DNA of 64,000 bases from Nakaseomyces glabratus (lineage: Eukaryota; Ascomycota; Saccharomycetes; Saccharomycetales; Saccharomycetaceae). Under the pieces are notes generated by a model that saw nothing but the letters and a program-made list of their open reading frames with translations, was not told where the DNA came from and did no database searches. Location: contig NC_088960.1 of the NCBI RefSeq assembly GCF_010111755.1, forward strand, positions 248,001-312,000, given 5' to 3'. Below, piece after piece: positions 39,631 to 51,663 of this stretch. Position numbers and translations under genes: made by a program. How positions within the stretch are numbered: the first letter of the stretch is position 1; each line of letters begins with the position of its first letter.

Positions 39631-40770
39631 CTAGAGCCACCTGATCTTTCTGTACTTTATAAGTAGTTCTCGTTTCCGTGCAGCTAATAGACCAGCTAGA
39701 ATTTGTTTTCGTTTTTGTTGCATTATCGCTACAGTTGACTGTGACATGCGTTCCTGATCAGTTTTCTTATTAAATCTCAACTTTTTATATAAACACAATA
39801 AAAACATGACTGTCTTATCCACGCACTTTAGGAACAGTTTGTAAGAATGGTTGTATTTTCCGAAGTTCTTCTTATATAGAGCAGCATAGATCCTCTTATC
39901 CTTACATTCTCGAGTTTCAGAGCTAATTCTGGCATATGCAGTTTTGCTTTTGGTATTATGACATTTCAAAAGACTGACAAAGCTTTCTAGCAAAGTAACC
40001 AGGTTTATCATTAGAGCCTCCACATTTGTATTAGTTATAAAAACTGTTGTTCTAGTGGTTATCATTGTGTTGATGATTGTGGATACAGTTTGGATGAATG
40101 ATTTCTGTAGTGAAGTGACACAAACATTTAAAAAAAGCATATTGTTCTGTACTCTAATAATTAGACTCTTGTTCAAATAGCCTGGACAATTGGTAATTAA
40201 TGCAGTTAGTTCTTGCTTAATGAACTTGAAAATGAGTCCATCAATCAAATGCCTTTTGATCGGATTCGGAATACCTTTATTTGTAACGTGATAATTGGTA
40301 GCAAGTCCAAAATAACTTATAATAATCAGTTCATAACATCTAAACGATATGGTAGCTGCTTCCGTAGTGATAGTTGGCCTAGTGCATGGCTGTTGATTCA
40401 AATAAAACAATAAAAACCGGTAATTACCGTAGTAATGGAGTAATAATCGCTGGTGTGTACAATCTTCCAATAGGTGAATAAGTAGAGTTCGGTTGTTCAA
40501 AAGTATGTCACAGCAATAAAGACTGTTCTCCCAGTTTTTCCTTCTTGCCCACATAAGGTTGAATATATTAATCAACTCCTCTTGCTTGTCATTTTTCGAT
40601 AATTCGCTTGGTAGATGGCGCCTAAGATCACAGTACTGAAGCTCATCTTCATTAAACGAAGATATATCAGTTAGAAGGGGAATGTACACTCTATTTTGCT
40701 TACTAATTGTTCTGAGTTTGTATTTTACCAAAGCTATGCATATGACCCAGTCGGCTTCAGAGAGATTCAT
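39631..40770 (-). CDS. MEI4: Probable Mei4, meiotic double-strand-break protein
   Basis: The product is 379 residues from ATG 40770 (MNLSEADWVICIALVKYKL). The frame is open about ten codons further without ATG. The protein is Leu/Ile- and Lys-rich and largely helical, with no classic domain. I call it MEI4 because S. cerevisiae MEI4 (408 residues) lies exactly between ERG28 and the SAP1 side, on the same strand; the sequence alone is too diverged for me to prove it. Mei4 works with Rec114 and Mer2 to activate Spo11. S. cerevisiae MEI4 has a short 5' intron; I find no convincing donor here. Confidence 0.6.
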   Translation of the reverse strand: MNLSEADWVICIALVKYKLRTISKQNRVYIPLLTDISSFNEDELQYCDLRRHLPSELSKNDKQEELINIFNLMWARRKNWENSLYCCDILLNNRTLLIHLLEDCTHQRLLLHYYGNYRFLLFYLNQQPCTRPTITTEAATISFRCYELIIISYFGLATNYHVTNKGIPNPIKRHLIDGLIFKFIKQELTALITNCPGYLNKSLIIRVQNNMLFLNVCVTSLQKSFIQTVSTIINTMITTRTTVFITNTNVEALMINLVTLLESFVSLLKCHNTKSKTAYARISSETRECKDKRIYAALYKKNFGKYNHSYKLFLKCVDKTVMFLLCLYKKLRFNKKTDQERMSQSTVAIMQQKRKQILAGLLAARKRELLIKYRKIRWL

Positions 40771-41240
40771 GTCCAATTTCAGTAAAGAACTTGAGAGCAA
40801 AATGAGACTGTTTCTTAGTAGTATATTGTATAAAGTATTGAAAGTTATAGGTGATGCTTTTTATGTCCTTAATTACAGTTTAGTATAGACTTCAAATACG
40901 TAGTGAGTTGTAATTTTTTTTTGCCGCTGCAGTCCAAAAACAGATTCCCAACGACTACCTTTACTGACCAAAATATTAAATTCAGAGAATTCACATAAAT
41001 AATCGTGATAATTACTAAATCAGATAAGATTTACTATGAATTTATATATAATAGACACATTTTATATTGTTACTTAATCAATTAGAATATTGAATTAGTA
41101 AATGCATGGAATAATTGATTTCGAAGAGTTAAGATCCTATGAAAAAAGAACCAATAACAATTCCTGGAATGTATACTGTGAAGGTCCAGCCTTCCTAATG
41201 AATGTATGAGATCAGCAGATAATTAGTTATCATTATTGTT
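40771..41240. other. MEI4 upstream region / SAP1 3' flank
   Basis: These 470 AT-rich bp hold no gene. A classical URS1 is not seen in front of MEI4. Confidence 0.5.
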
Positions 41241-44048
41241 TCAAACTCCTGAAGAACCAAACTTAGCGGCCCATTCTTCATATTTTTCCAAACCTTCTTG
41301 AGAGACAGAAGGCTTTATGTACTCCAAACTGTTTTTGAAATCTTTCACCTCCAAAGGTCTGATACTCTCCCTTGTAGTTTCTAACAGCTTGTCACCAAGT
41401 TCACGAAGTGGTCCCATCGCAGCGTCTTTAGCCAATGAAGTAATATCACTACCAGAATAACCCTCAGTGAGATTTAATAGCTCAGCAAAAGCAGCGTCAT
41501 CTAGATTATGTTTTTGATGAGATAAAAGCTTTTTCAATTGTACCATTCTGGTTTCTGGTTCGGGAAGGGGAATGTATTGTCTTCTAACAAATCTTCTTCT
41601 TGCTGCTTCATCAATACTCCAAGGAAGATTCGTTGCTGCAAGGACCAATACACGCCCATCATCTCCGTCTTCTCGATTGTTTCCAGCAGCAGCACTACTT
41701 AGCGAAGACCACTGAATTAAAAACTCGTTTTTTATTCTTCTGCTAGATTCATTTTCACCATCAGAATTTCTGCTACCCATGATAGAATCGATTTCATCAA
41801 CAAATATAATTGATGGTGATAACTTCTTTGCAATGGCAAACAGAGCTCTAACCAATTTTTCACTCTCACCTAAATATTTGGATGTTAAACTCGAAGCACT
41901 AATGGAAAAAAAAGTAGAATGAGACTCCGTTGCAACTGCTCTTGCCAACATGGTTTTACCTGTACCTGGCGGACCAAAAAGCAGCATACCTCGGACTGGT
42001 TCACGTAATCCCAAAAATAAATCAGGTCTCAAGAAGGGGTAAACAACAGCTTCTTTTAATGAAAACTTTGCATTCTCTAAACCAGCAATGTCTTCCCAAT
42101 GCACTTCATCCCCGTGTACAACAATTTCTGAAAAAATCTGCTTTGCAGCTGTTCTATCAACACCAGGCAGACTATTTATGATTTCATCTTCCAAAGCTTC
42201 CTTTAATTTTGCTTCATCAGCCTCCCCATCTGGTGCTTGTTTGATATTGGTATCAGGATCACCTTTTTTGTCCTCAAGGGCATCCACTTTTTTGACAACT
42301 TTCTTAGCTTGTGTGGGCTTGATTGGCTTTTTCGAAGTTACCACACCTTTAGTAGGTCTTGTGCTTCCGTTAATCTTCACGCTAGTAGGTTTTTGTTGTG
42401 CAGGCTTTTTTATTACCGTTTTCCGCAACACTGGTTTTACATTCTTGACTGCCTTCGATGATGTAGAAAGTTGAGTGTCTGATGTTTTCTTAATCACGGG
42501 AACAGACTTGGTAGGGTTTAAATTTGATGGCCTAGACATTGTTTTCTGGTCATTTACAGAACTTGAAAAATTAGCCTTAGTCCTATTCGGTTTAGGAATG
42601 CCAGTCGCACCTTTTTTGGCATAAACCATTTTGGCTGCAGCGGCAGCTGAAATTGGTTTAGTTGCAGGTATAACAATTTTTGCAGGAACTTCTTTTTTGG
42701 TGTTATTGCTAGATATCTTCTGAACTGGCTTACTTAATGAGGTCAATGATCCTGTCTTTCTACTCTTTTTTTCAGTTGGATTCGTTGCAGTTTTTTTCAA
42801 ATTTATATCAGATAAATCCTTTCCCGTTTCATTACCCAGTAAAGTTGGTGCAGATTTGTTGATTTTGGATAATTCTGCTCTTTTTGTAGACCAAAATCTT
42901 TTATCATCCTGTATATCAAGAGGGGGAAGTGGTGGTAACGGTGGCGGCACTATCGGTACAGATATATCCTCGTCGCTCGCATTAGATTTGCAGGATGCAC
43001 TTGATGTAGATATAGATGAATTTGTCTCGATCTTTTGCTCACCCATTAATTTGTCTAGTGCTTGTGATCTCGCTTGTTTCTCCTGTTCTGAGTCAACGGA
43101 AGAGTCATCATCAGTATTATCCGAGTAATCATCCGCAAAATAATCATCAACATCGAATTCGAAATCCTCATCACCATTAAAACTTGTAAAACGCTTTGAA
43201 ATTCTATTTAAATCGGCTATGTTTTCACTGACAACCTTTTTAGACTTTTGAATTGCAACGGGGCTAGTAAATTTCTGGTCTTCGTCACTATTTAAGTCAA
43301 TCAAATCTTCAATAGGATCGTCAAATTCATTATCCTGATAAGCAGTATCATCAAAGTCATCAAAGAAATCAGCTGTGGTACTCTTATGATCATTTAATTT
43401 AGGTTGTCCTAATGGTTTAGAAGTAGCAAAAAACACCTTAGGCTCTCTGTAGCCTGCATCTTTCAAAGAATTATTGTCGCCCCCAGAGAAAGCAAGTCTA
43501 TTTGCTGTCCTATTGCTCTTCTTTGGTGCAGTATAATGTACATTATCTCGCAGTGTCGTATTCATCTTTCTGCCTTTATTATCACTTGAAAACGATATAA
43601 TGGAGCCTGATGTATTATGAGTTTTGAGCGGTTTAACCGGTGAATTTATCCTAGTACCTTTTGATACCTGGGAATAAGATAGATTTCCCATATTGTCTTG
43701 TTGCGAACCATACTGCTCATTTAGTTCTTTTACTCTATCTAGATGCAACATGCTCTTCTGATATAGTTCGTTTATGCCAGTTTGGAGACTAATTTCCTCT
43801 GGGGTATATCTATCTGCATGTGGATACTGTCTCTCAATCATTGTCAATTGAAACATGACATTAGTAGTCATAGCTTTCCATCCCTGGACTGCCTGTTTGT
43901 ACCTCCCCTTCTCCTCTAGCTTGAGAAACAAGATACTTTCATTGGCTATTTTGGAATAAAGCTCTGAGAGATCAGTTAAAGGTTGTTGCGGCCTCCTGCC
44001 AAGACTGGCAAGTTTACCAAACAATGATTTATTTGTAGTGCCTTCCAT
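41241..44048 (-). CDS. SAP1: Sap1-like AAA ATPase of the spastin/fidgetin (meiotic clade) type
   Basis: The product is 935 residues (S. cerevisiae Sap1 is 897). The N-terminal 90 residues form a helical MIT-like region ([21 protein letters not shown]...), followed by a long Ser/Lys/Asp-rich linker (about 110-620) and one AAA module at the C terminus: Walker A GPPGTGKT (about 690), Walker B FVDEID (about 750), the arginine-finger region with [14 protein letters not shown], and the Vps4-type C-terminal helix. S. cerevisiae Sap1 was found as a Sin1-interacting ATPase; its substrate is not firmly known. CAJ1 lies upstream as in chromosome V. Confidence 0.93.
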   Translation of the reverse strand: MEGTTNKSLFGKLASLGRRPQQPLTDLSELYSKIANESILFLKLEEKGRYKQAVQGWKAMTTNVMFQLTMIERQYPHADRYTPEEISLQTGINELYQKSMLHLDRVKELNEQYGSQQDNMGNLSYSQVSKGTRINSPVKPLKTHNTSGSIISFSSDNKGRKMNTTLRDNVHYTAPKKSNRTANRLAFSGGDNNSLKDAGYREPKVFFATSKPLGQPKLNDHKSTTADFFDDFDDTAYQDNEFDDPIEDLIDLNSDEDQKFTSPVAIQKSKKVVSENIADLNRISKRFTSFNGDEDFEFDVDDYFADDYSDNTDDDSSVDSEQEKQARSQALDKLMGEQKIETNSSISTSSASCKSNASDEDISVPIVPPPLPPLPPLDIQDDKRFWSTKRAELSKINKSAPTLLGNETGKDLSDINLKKTATNPTEKKSRKTGSLTSLSKPVQKISSNNTKKEVPAKIVIPATKPISAAAAAKMVYAKKGATGIPKPNRTKANFSSSVNDQKTMSRPSNLNPTKSVPVIKKTSDTQLSTSSKAVKNVKPVLRKTVIKKPAQQKPTSVKINGSTRPTKGVVTSKKPIKPTQAKKVVKKVDALEDKKGDPDTNIKQAPDGEADEAKLKEALEDEIINSLPGVDRTAAKQIFSEIVVHGDEVHWEDIAGLENAKFSLKEAVVYPFLRPDLFLGLREPVRGMLLFGPPGTGKTMLARAVATESHSTFFSISASSLTSKYLGESEKLVRALFAIAKKLSPSIIFVDEIDSIMGSRNSDGENESSRRIKNEFLIQWSSLSSAAAGNNREDGDDGRVLVLAATNLPWSIDEAARRRFVRRQYIPLPEPETRMVQLKKLLSHQKHNLDDAAFAELLNLTEGYSGSDITSLAKDAAMGPLRELGDKLLETTRESIRPLEVKDFKNSLEYIKPSVSQEGLEKYEEWAAKFGSSGV

Positions 44049-44674
44049 CTAGCAACATGAATATGAAGATAAAAAAATACTCTTTATTAATTATTAGGAT
44101 TATAGGAATCTCTGTTTTCGAAATTCCAAATGCAAAATGATGTGGCTGTTATTCTATATGTAAAAGTGGCAACAAACAGAGTGTATATCAGATCTATTGG
44201 TAATGTCCTTGAAGTCACTGGTGTTAGTTATTTCTAGTTTTTGATCCTCCTTTGAAAAGCTCCCAAATGAAAAGAAGGAAAGAAAATTAGTGTGGGATCC
44301 AAATGCCTATTTTATTATGATTATTTGCCCAGTTTTTAAAGTGTTACTGAAGTCGTCTCTATGTGTAGATCAAGAAATATGAGACTATTTGCCATCTTTC
44401 TTGTGGATGCCGGTAGGGAGTTTCCGCAGTGAATTCGCGATGGCCCATCAAATTTTCAGACAAAGTAAGAAAACCGGTGATTTCGCAGTAGTAGGCGTTT
44501 TCTAATAATAAAACAATATAACAATCTGGCACAAAAAATGCACATCTAATAAAGTTTATCAGAACATTAACGTTATTAATACATTAGGCTATTTACTTAG
44601 TAGCTACTATACAGAACTTTTGAGCTTGGAAGAAAACGAATCGCTGAGTAAGTGCAAAAATGTGTTGACATGTC
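44049..44674. other. SAP1 upstream region / CAJ1 3' flank
   Basis: These 626 bp contain no credible gene, RNA or repeat. Confidence 0.5.
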
Positions 44675-45823
44675 TCAAGGTTTGGAGCCGTGTTTTTGCT
44701 TCTCACCAAGGATAAATTCTTCAAATACCTTGGCTTCTTCTGCTTCTTCTGGAGATCTCTTTGCACTTGCAAATCTTGACGCAATGAACAATAGACCCTT
44801 AGCTCTTTCACGACGTTCGCTAGATGACACTGATTTATCCGATAGGACAGTGTTACATACATCTTTCAATTTTCTTTCCAATTCGAATTTGTTCATGGCC
44901 CACATGACACCCAAGGCCTTACCTGCCATCTCATTTTCGAACTTGGCTCTCTCATACTGATCAAGTTGATCCTCATCCACTTTACTCATCTGTTCCATGG
45001 CTTTTTGTGCTTCCATACCAGTTGACAATAAATTATAGGCCGACTTTACGGTACGTGCGTTATCCCTAGTACTTGTGAAAATCTTGGAGAAACCGAATGT
45101 CTTCTTAGCCATTAAGTAGTTATTGGCTTTCGTCTTGTACACCCTTGCAATCAAGTAGAGTAACTCAAGACCAAAACTTTCCAATTTCAATTCTTCTACT
45201 TCCTGATCCAGTTTCCTGTTGAAGTCATCAAGGTGTCCACCTTTGACAGCCAAATTGTATTGTAATAGTTTTTCCTTCAACTTACGAGCCAACTCCTCGA
45301 CTTGCTTTGCGACTTCCTCCCGTCTCTTCTTCTCCATCTCCCACAACTTCTCCCTTTGTTCTTTGGTCATCTTCCCACTCTTGTCCTTGGCATCTGTCTT
45401 CCCATCATGCTTGACCATGCCGGCTTCAGAAGTTGTAGCGGCAGCAGTAGCGTCAGTAGTGGCATCCTCAGACATCATGTCAGTAGCCTCGTTCAGCTCC
45501 TTGAACAAAGAGAAATCACCAATCCAGTCCTTGAAACCATCACCACCAAAAATCGCGGTGAAATACTCCTCAGCGTCCTCGAAACCTTGCTGAGGCACTG
45601 CATTGTCTTTACCAAATTCATCATACTGCTTCCGCAATGCAGGATCGTTCAAAACCTGGTACGCTTCACCTACCGCCTGGAATTTAGCCTGCGCTTCAGG
45701 ATCATCAGGGTGCTTATCCGGATGCGTCAACATCGCCATCTTACGGTACGCCTTCTTGATCTCAGAAGGCGTAGCCTCAGGGGATATCCCCAACACATCA
45801 TAAAACTCAGTATCCTTGACCAT
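44675..45823 (-). CDS. CAJ1: Caj1-like class C J-domain cochaperone
   Basis: The product is 382 residues (S. cerevisiae Caj1 is 391). The N-terminal J domain (about 6-72) has the HPD tripeptide at 34-36, so it can stimulate Hsp70 ATPase. There is no Gly/Phe-rich or zinc region. The C-terminal part is the DnaJ-X domain (about 180-350) shared with Djp1. An Ala/Thr patch and a charged coiled coil (about 145-190) lie between. Caj1 binds membranes and assists Hsp70 in the cytosol and nucleus. Divergent from tRNA-Gln and ISD11. Confidence 0.95.
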   Translation of the reverse strand: MVKDTEFYDVLGISPEATPSEIKKAYRKMAMLTHPDKHPDDPEAQAKFQAVGEAYQVLNDPALRKQYDEFGKDNAVPQQGFEDAEEYFTAIFGGDGFKDWIGDFSLFKELNEATDMMSEDATTDATAAATTSEAGMVKHDGKTDAKDKSGKMTKEQREKLWEMEKKRREEVAKQVEELARKLKEKLLQYNLAVKGGHLDDFNRKLDQEVEELKLESFGLELLYLIARVYKTKANNYLMAKKTFGFSKIFTSTRDNARTVKSAYNLLSTGMEAQKAMEQMSKVDEDQLDQYERAKFENEMAGKALGVMWAMNKFELERKLKDVCNTVLSDKSVSSSERRERAKGLLFIASRFASAKRSPEEAEEAKVFEEFILGEKQKHGSKP

Positions 45824-46085
45824 GGCCGCTCTGGTGTTCTTTCACCTGAACTAGTAATCGAGTTTCAAATAGTTACTCTGTTCTATATATTGATTCCAGC
45901 TATTATTGGGCATCGGCTTAGCCTGCGGTGGTGTGGACAAGGCAAGATTCGCTTTTTTCCCCTTTTGGGACATGGATGTTCGTGCAGCTGTTTCTGAGTG
46001 ACAAGCTCCAGAGTTAATTTTTTTTTTCAAGTTTTGATGTGTACAAAACTGCAGATTCTTTTCCCCGTCAACAAGAACTTCTTAT

Positions 46086-46157
46086 GGTTCTATAGTGTAG
46101 TGGTTATCACTTTCGGTTTTGATCCGAACAACCCCGGTTCGAATCCGGGTAGGACCT
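46086..46157 (+). tRNA. tRNA-Gln (UUG)
   Basis: A 72-nt cloverleaf without intron: acceptor GGTTCTA/TAGGACC with one G:U pair, D arm with TAGTGGTTA, anticodon loop TTTTGAT (anticodon TTG), T arm GGTTCGAATCC. A T8 terminator follows at about 46166-46174. Confidence 0.97.
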
Positions 46158-46541
46158 ATTATATTTTTTTTCAATTCACCATCTTTTCAAATATTGTTCT
46201 GCGTATGCTATACCTCTCTATAAACATGTGGCATATAGGTGAATACCGCTCCTTGAAGTATCTATACAACATTTTTATTTTTACTTTGATGGCAATGTAT
46301 CGTTATGCAGTTGAAATGCTGTGCTTCTTTGAAATGTAGTCTACATGTTGTTACTGAACTGTGGATCACGAGGAATACGTCATAACGATTGGGGGTGTGT
46401 GTGTGTGTGCAGATGTTGACCCGGTTCTGGATTTTTTGGTTCTTGGTGATTACTAACATGACTTATATATAATGGAGATGTAGTCCTGTGTCAAGTCATC
46501 GGGTTCCCATTTTAGACTAGCGGAACAAGACACAACACACT
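46158..46541. promoter_or_regulatory. ISD11 upstream region
   Basis: These 384 bp contain a short GT run (46393-46409) and the ISD11 promoter. No other gene is seen. Confidence 0.5.
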
Positions 46542-46853
46542 ATGGTAGCCAGACAGCAGGTATTGCAGCTTTACAAGCAGATAATCAAGAACGCCAACCA
46601 GTTCAGTAACTACAACTTCCGGGAGTACTTCCTGAGGAAGGCCAGGACAGAGTTCAAGGCGAACAAGGCTCTGACGGACGCAGCTAAGATAGAGTCCCTA
46701 TTCCAAGGCGCGCAGCGCGACCTCGGCGTGTTGAAGAGACAGTCCATTATATCACAGATGTACACCTTTGACAAGCTGGTGGTGGAGCCAGTGGAGCCAG
46801 TGGAGCCAGTGGAGCCAGTGGAGCCAGTGGAGCCCGTGGAGCCAAAGCAGTAA
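46542..46853 (+). CDS. ISD11: Isd11, LYR-type partner of cysteine desulfurase Nfs1
   Basis: The product is 103 residues (S. cerevisiae 94). Isd11 sits in the mitochondrial matrix and stabilises Nfs1 for Fe-S cluster assembly; it binds acyl carrier protein through its LYR motif, here LYK in [16 protein letters not shown]. The closing [20 protein letters not shown] is nearly identical to yeast. After that the protein has seven VEP units encoded by a 9-bp minisatellite (46782-46844), where S. cerevisiae ends soon after its single VEP. Divergent from CAJ1, with tRNA-Gln between. Confidence 0.95.
   Translation: MVARQQVLQLYKQIIKNANQFSNYNFREYFLRKARTEFKANKALTDAAKIESLFQGAQRDLGVLKRQSIISQMYTFDKLVVEPVEPVEPVEPVEPVEPVEPKQ
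46782..46844 (+). repeat. VEP minisatellite at the ISD11 3' end
   Basis: Seven 9-bp units (GTGGAGCCA, one with CCC) add a tail of Val-Glu-Pro repeats. Confidence 0.97.
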
Positions 46854-49090
<2,237 letters not shown>

Positions 49091-49392
49091 ATGCCTTAAT
49101 TTCACATTTCCATTTGATGATCTTACATTTTTATTTGTTTTTATGACTATAAGCTCCAGTTTGTTACGACATGATTTATATTTTTATAGAGAGAGAAAAC
49201 CTTATATATTTAGCCACAGACATTCTCGAACATAGATAGTCTTTATTTTAGAGTATAATCTCCATATTGCTAATTTATCGAATGCTACAACACATAAAGA
49301 TAGTAATTAATAATGATTAAAGCCTTTGTATTATATTTACATGAACCATAGATTTTATTATAGAATATACATGACATGTTTTTAGTTCCAGT
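49091..49392. other. Convergent intergenic region TPA1/RSM18
   Basis: 302 AT-rich bp of 3' flanks; nothing else seen. Confidence 0.5.
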
Positions 49393-49875
49393 TCACTCCA
49401 AAAAGTTTGTAAACCTGTGAGTCTTAGACATCAGACCAATGGCTTGACATCTTCTAATGGCCTTTGCCATACGACGCTGGTTCTTCGCTGATAGACCAGT
49501 GACATCTCTGTGCAATATTTTACCTGTAGAACCGACATAGTATGATAAAATCTCGGGACGTGCATAAAAGTTCAATGGATTTAACCCGTACTTCTCAAAC
49601 AAGTCATGATGCTGAATCTTGGGACGGTTCATCTTCCTATCCAGGTTTAGCCTTGACAGCGAGAAATCGAATGGATCGTAAACTGCAGACCTTTGAAACT
49701 GAGGCACAAAGTTGGCATTAATGGTCTTAATATTCTCCCTGCTGCCTTCAAAATCAACATCTATAACAGACTTTTTCTTAGGTCTCATATCAACTATACC
49801 ACGCTTCTGCACCATACGCAACCCCATTGCAACATTAGCACTCTCAATACCACAAATTCTTCCAACCATGAACAT
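49393..49875 (-). CDS. RSM18: Mitochondrial small-subunit protein bS18m
   Basis: The product is 160 residues from ATG 49875 (MFMVGRICGIESANVAMG); S. cerevisiae Rsm18 is 138. The N terminus is a plausible mitochondrial targeting sequence. The S18 domain follows: FYARPEILSYYVGSTGKILHRDVTGLSAKNQRRMAKAIRRCQAIGL, with the RNA-binding basic helix. It is part of the 37S mitoribosome. A second Met at residue 3 would change little. Confidence 0.93.
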   Translation of the reverse strand: MFMVGRICGIESANVAMGLRMVQKRGIVDMRPKKKSVIDVDFEGSRENIKTINANFVPQFQRSAVYDPFDFSLSRLNLDRKMNRPKIQHHDLFEKYGLNPLNFYARPEILSYYVGSTGKILHRDVTGLSAKNQRRMAKAIRRCQAIGLMSKTHRFTNFLE

Positions 49876-50270
49876 CCCTGACACCGTTCTCTACCTAGTC
49901 ACTTGCAACTCTTCACCTTCAAAACAACAATGCCAAATGTAAACCACCAACCGGTACACTAGCCTGATAGTTTAATATGTAACAATAGCAGTCTGAATGT
50001 CCTTCTTGTAGCTAATAAATTACTGTTTCTCGACCATCTTGCCGATTATTCATTTGGCTACAACTTCTTGGAATTTTTCAGCTTCGGGGCCAAAGTTTGC
50101 ACTTAGCACCAAATGACAGGAAAAAGCGATGAGCTTTGCCTAGTAGTACGCAATGAATCATCACGACTAGGACTGAAGTTTTATGAAGAGGAATTGCTAC
50201 ATATTGAAGTTTGCCATATAGCTAGTCAAATAAATAAATTTGGGCCGATTACGAAGCTTTGAGTGATCAA
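49876..50270. promoter_or_regulatory. Divergent promoter region RSM18/JHD1
   Basis: 395 bp. An in-frame TAA 36 bp before the JHD1 ATG shows that no longer JHD1 N terminus is encoded contiguously here. Confidence 0.5.
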
Positions 50271-51482
50271 ATGGCGGTTAAAATTGAACAAGCTCTCGGT
50301 GAGAAAAGGTCATTGAATGACAATGACGAGGTTCCAAGGAAGAAACGGTATAACTTCAGGAAGAAGGTAGAGCTGGATTACTCTGCGTTGAATGAAGGTG
50401 AGGATAAGAAATCTAAGTTTTTCCACCCTCACATAGCCCTCTTTGAGAAGGAATTTGAGAAATGTTTATCGAATGTCACAGAGGACATGTCTATGACATG
50501 CTCAGAGTATTGCAAGAGGTTTGATGATATTGACTTCCCATTAAAGATATCTGATCCGGAGAACTCTGGAATGGTGGTTTCGACTAATAATAAGACTACG
50601 AGGGACCTAACAGTTGATGATATCACTCAAGCTGTTGGTGATGACTACTTCGTTAATGTGATGGATGTGCAATCACAAGAGAATGAACGGTGGAGTCTGA
50701 GGGAATGGTGCAATTATTTCAATAAACCAGCAGAGGAGAAGGATAGAATAAGAAATGTTATATCTTTAGAAGTTTCCCATGTTGAAGATTTACAATATGA
50801 CAGGCCAGACATTGTAGATGATAAAGATTTGGTTGACATTGTATGGAATAATGTTGAGAATCTTGATACCGAGAATGACCCAAGACCAAAAGTGACCAAG
50901 TACTGTCTAATGTCAGTAAAAAACGCATTTACAGATTACCATCTAGACTTTGCTGGAACGTCGGTATATTATAATCTTGCCTTCGGAAAGAAGAAATTCA
51001 TACTTTACCCACCTACTCCAGAGAATATCGAAAATTATATCGAATGGTCTACAAGCACTTATCAGAATATGCTGTTCCTGGGTGAAAAACTTACAGGTGG
51101 TGTGGCTATGGAATTGAATGGTGGTGATCTTTTCATGATACCATCAGGCTATATACATGTAGTGTATACCCCTGAGGATTCACTAATATTTGGTGGTAAC
51201 TACCTTACTTTCCGAGATATATCACAGCAACTTAAAATTGTGGATGTGGAAAAACAAACCGGTGTGACGAAGAGATACACTTTCCCGATGTTTGATGAAG
51301 TCATGGGCAGGACCTGTGAATGGCTCTGCCAAAACCAAAAAAAGGGCAAGCAAATGCAAGTTAAGAAGGAAACTGTTAACGATTTAATCAGTTATATGAA
51401 GTCAGGTAAAACTAAATATAAGCCTACCAATTTTATAAATAAGAAGCAAATGCTTCAAGAGCTAAGTAACTTGTATCTATAA
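50271..51482 (+). CDS. JHD1: Jhd1-like JmjC histone demethylase without PHD finger
   Basis: The product is 403 residues from ATG 50271. S. cerevisiae Jhd1 (492) demethylates H3K36me2/me1 and starts with a PHD finger of about 75 residues. Here the protein begins just before the conserved RYNFRKK segment and has no Cys/His zinc pattern, so the PHD is missing; an in-frame stop upstream rules out an unspliced extension. The JmjC core is intact: Fe ligands His224 and Asp226 (in DYHLDFAG) and His296 (in GYIHVVY), and the 2-oxoglutarate Lys region GKKKFILYPP. Nuclear role inferred from the family. HOM3 is convergent, as in S. cerevisiae. Confidence 0.92.
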   Translation: MAVKIEQALGEKRSLNDNDEVPRKKRYNFRKKVELDYSALNEGEDKKSKFFHPHIALFEKEFEKCLSNVTEDMSMTCSEYCKRFDDIDFPLKISDPENSGMVVSTNNKTTRDLTVDDITQAVGDDYFVNVMDVQSQENERWSLREWCNYFNKPAEEKDRIRNVISLEVSHVEDLQYDRPDIVDDKDLVDIVWNNVENLDTENDPRPKVTKYCLMSVKNAFTDYHLDFAGTSVYYNLAFGKKKFILYPPTPENIENYIEWSTSTYQNMLFLGEKLTGGVAMELNGGDLFMIPSGYIHVVYTPEDSLIFGGNYLTFRDISQQLKIVDVEKQTGVTKRYTFPMFDEVMGRTCEWLCQNQKKGKQMQVKKETVNDLISYMKSGKTKYKPTNFINKKQMLQELSNLYL

Positions 51483-51663
51483 TAATAACGAAGTACCAAA
51501 TATCAACTTGAAGGCATTATTGTCATTAATATATCCTGAAAAAATATATACATTACCTAGTTGTATAAATTAAACATGCAGATTGTAGTTCTAGTTGTCT
51601 TTCAAAAAATAATTAGGCCATTGATGATAGCCTGAGAATATAAATGGCGGCAATATAGGTCAT

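Noticed and set aside
46782..46844. Link between the VEP tail of Isd11 and the SSSVEP units of the adhesins
   Set aside because: The codons and unit lengths differ (9 versus 18 bp), so the shared tripeptide is coincidental.
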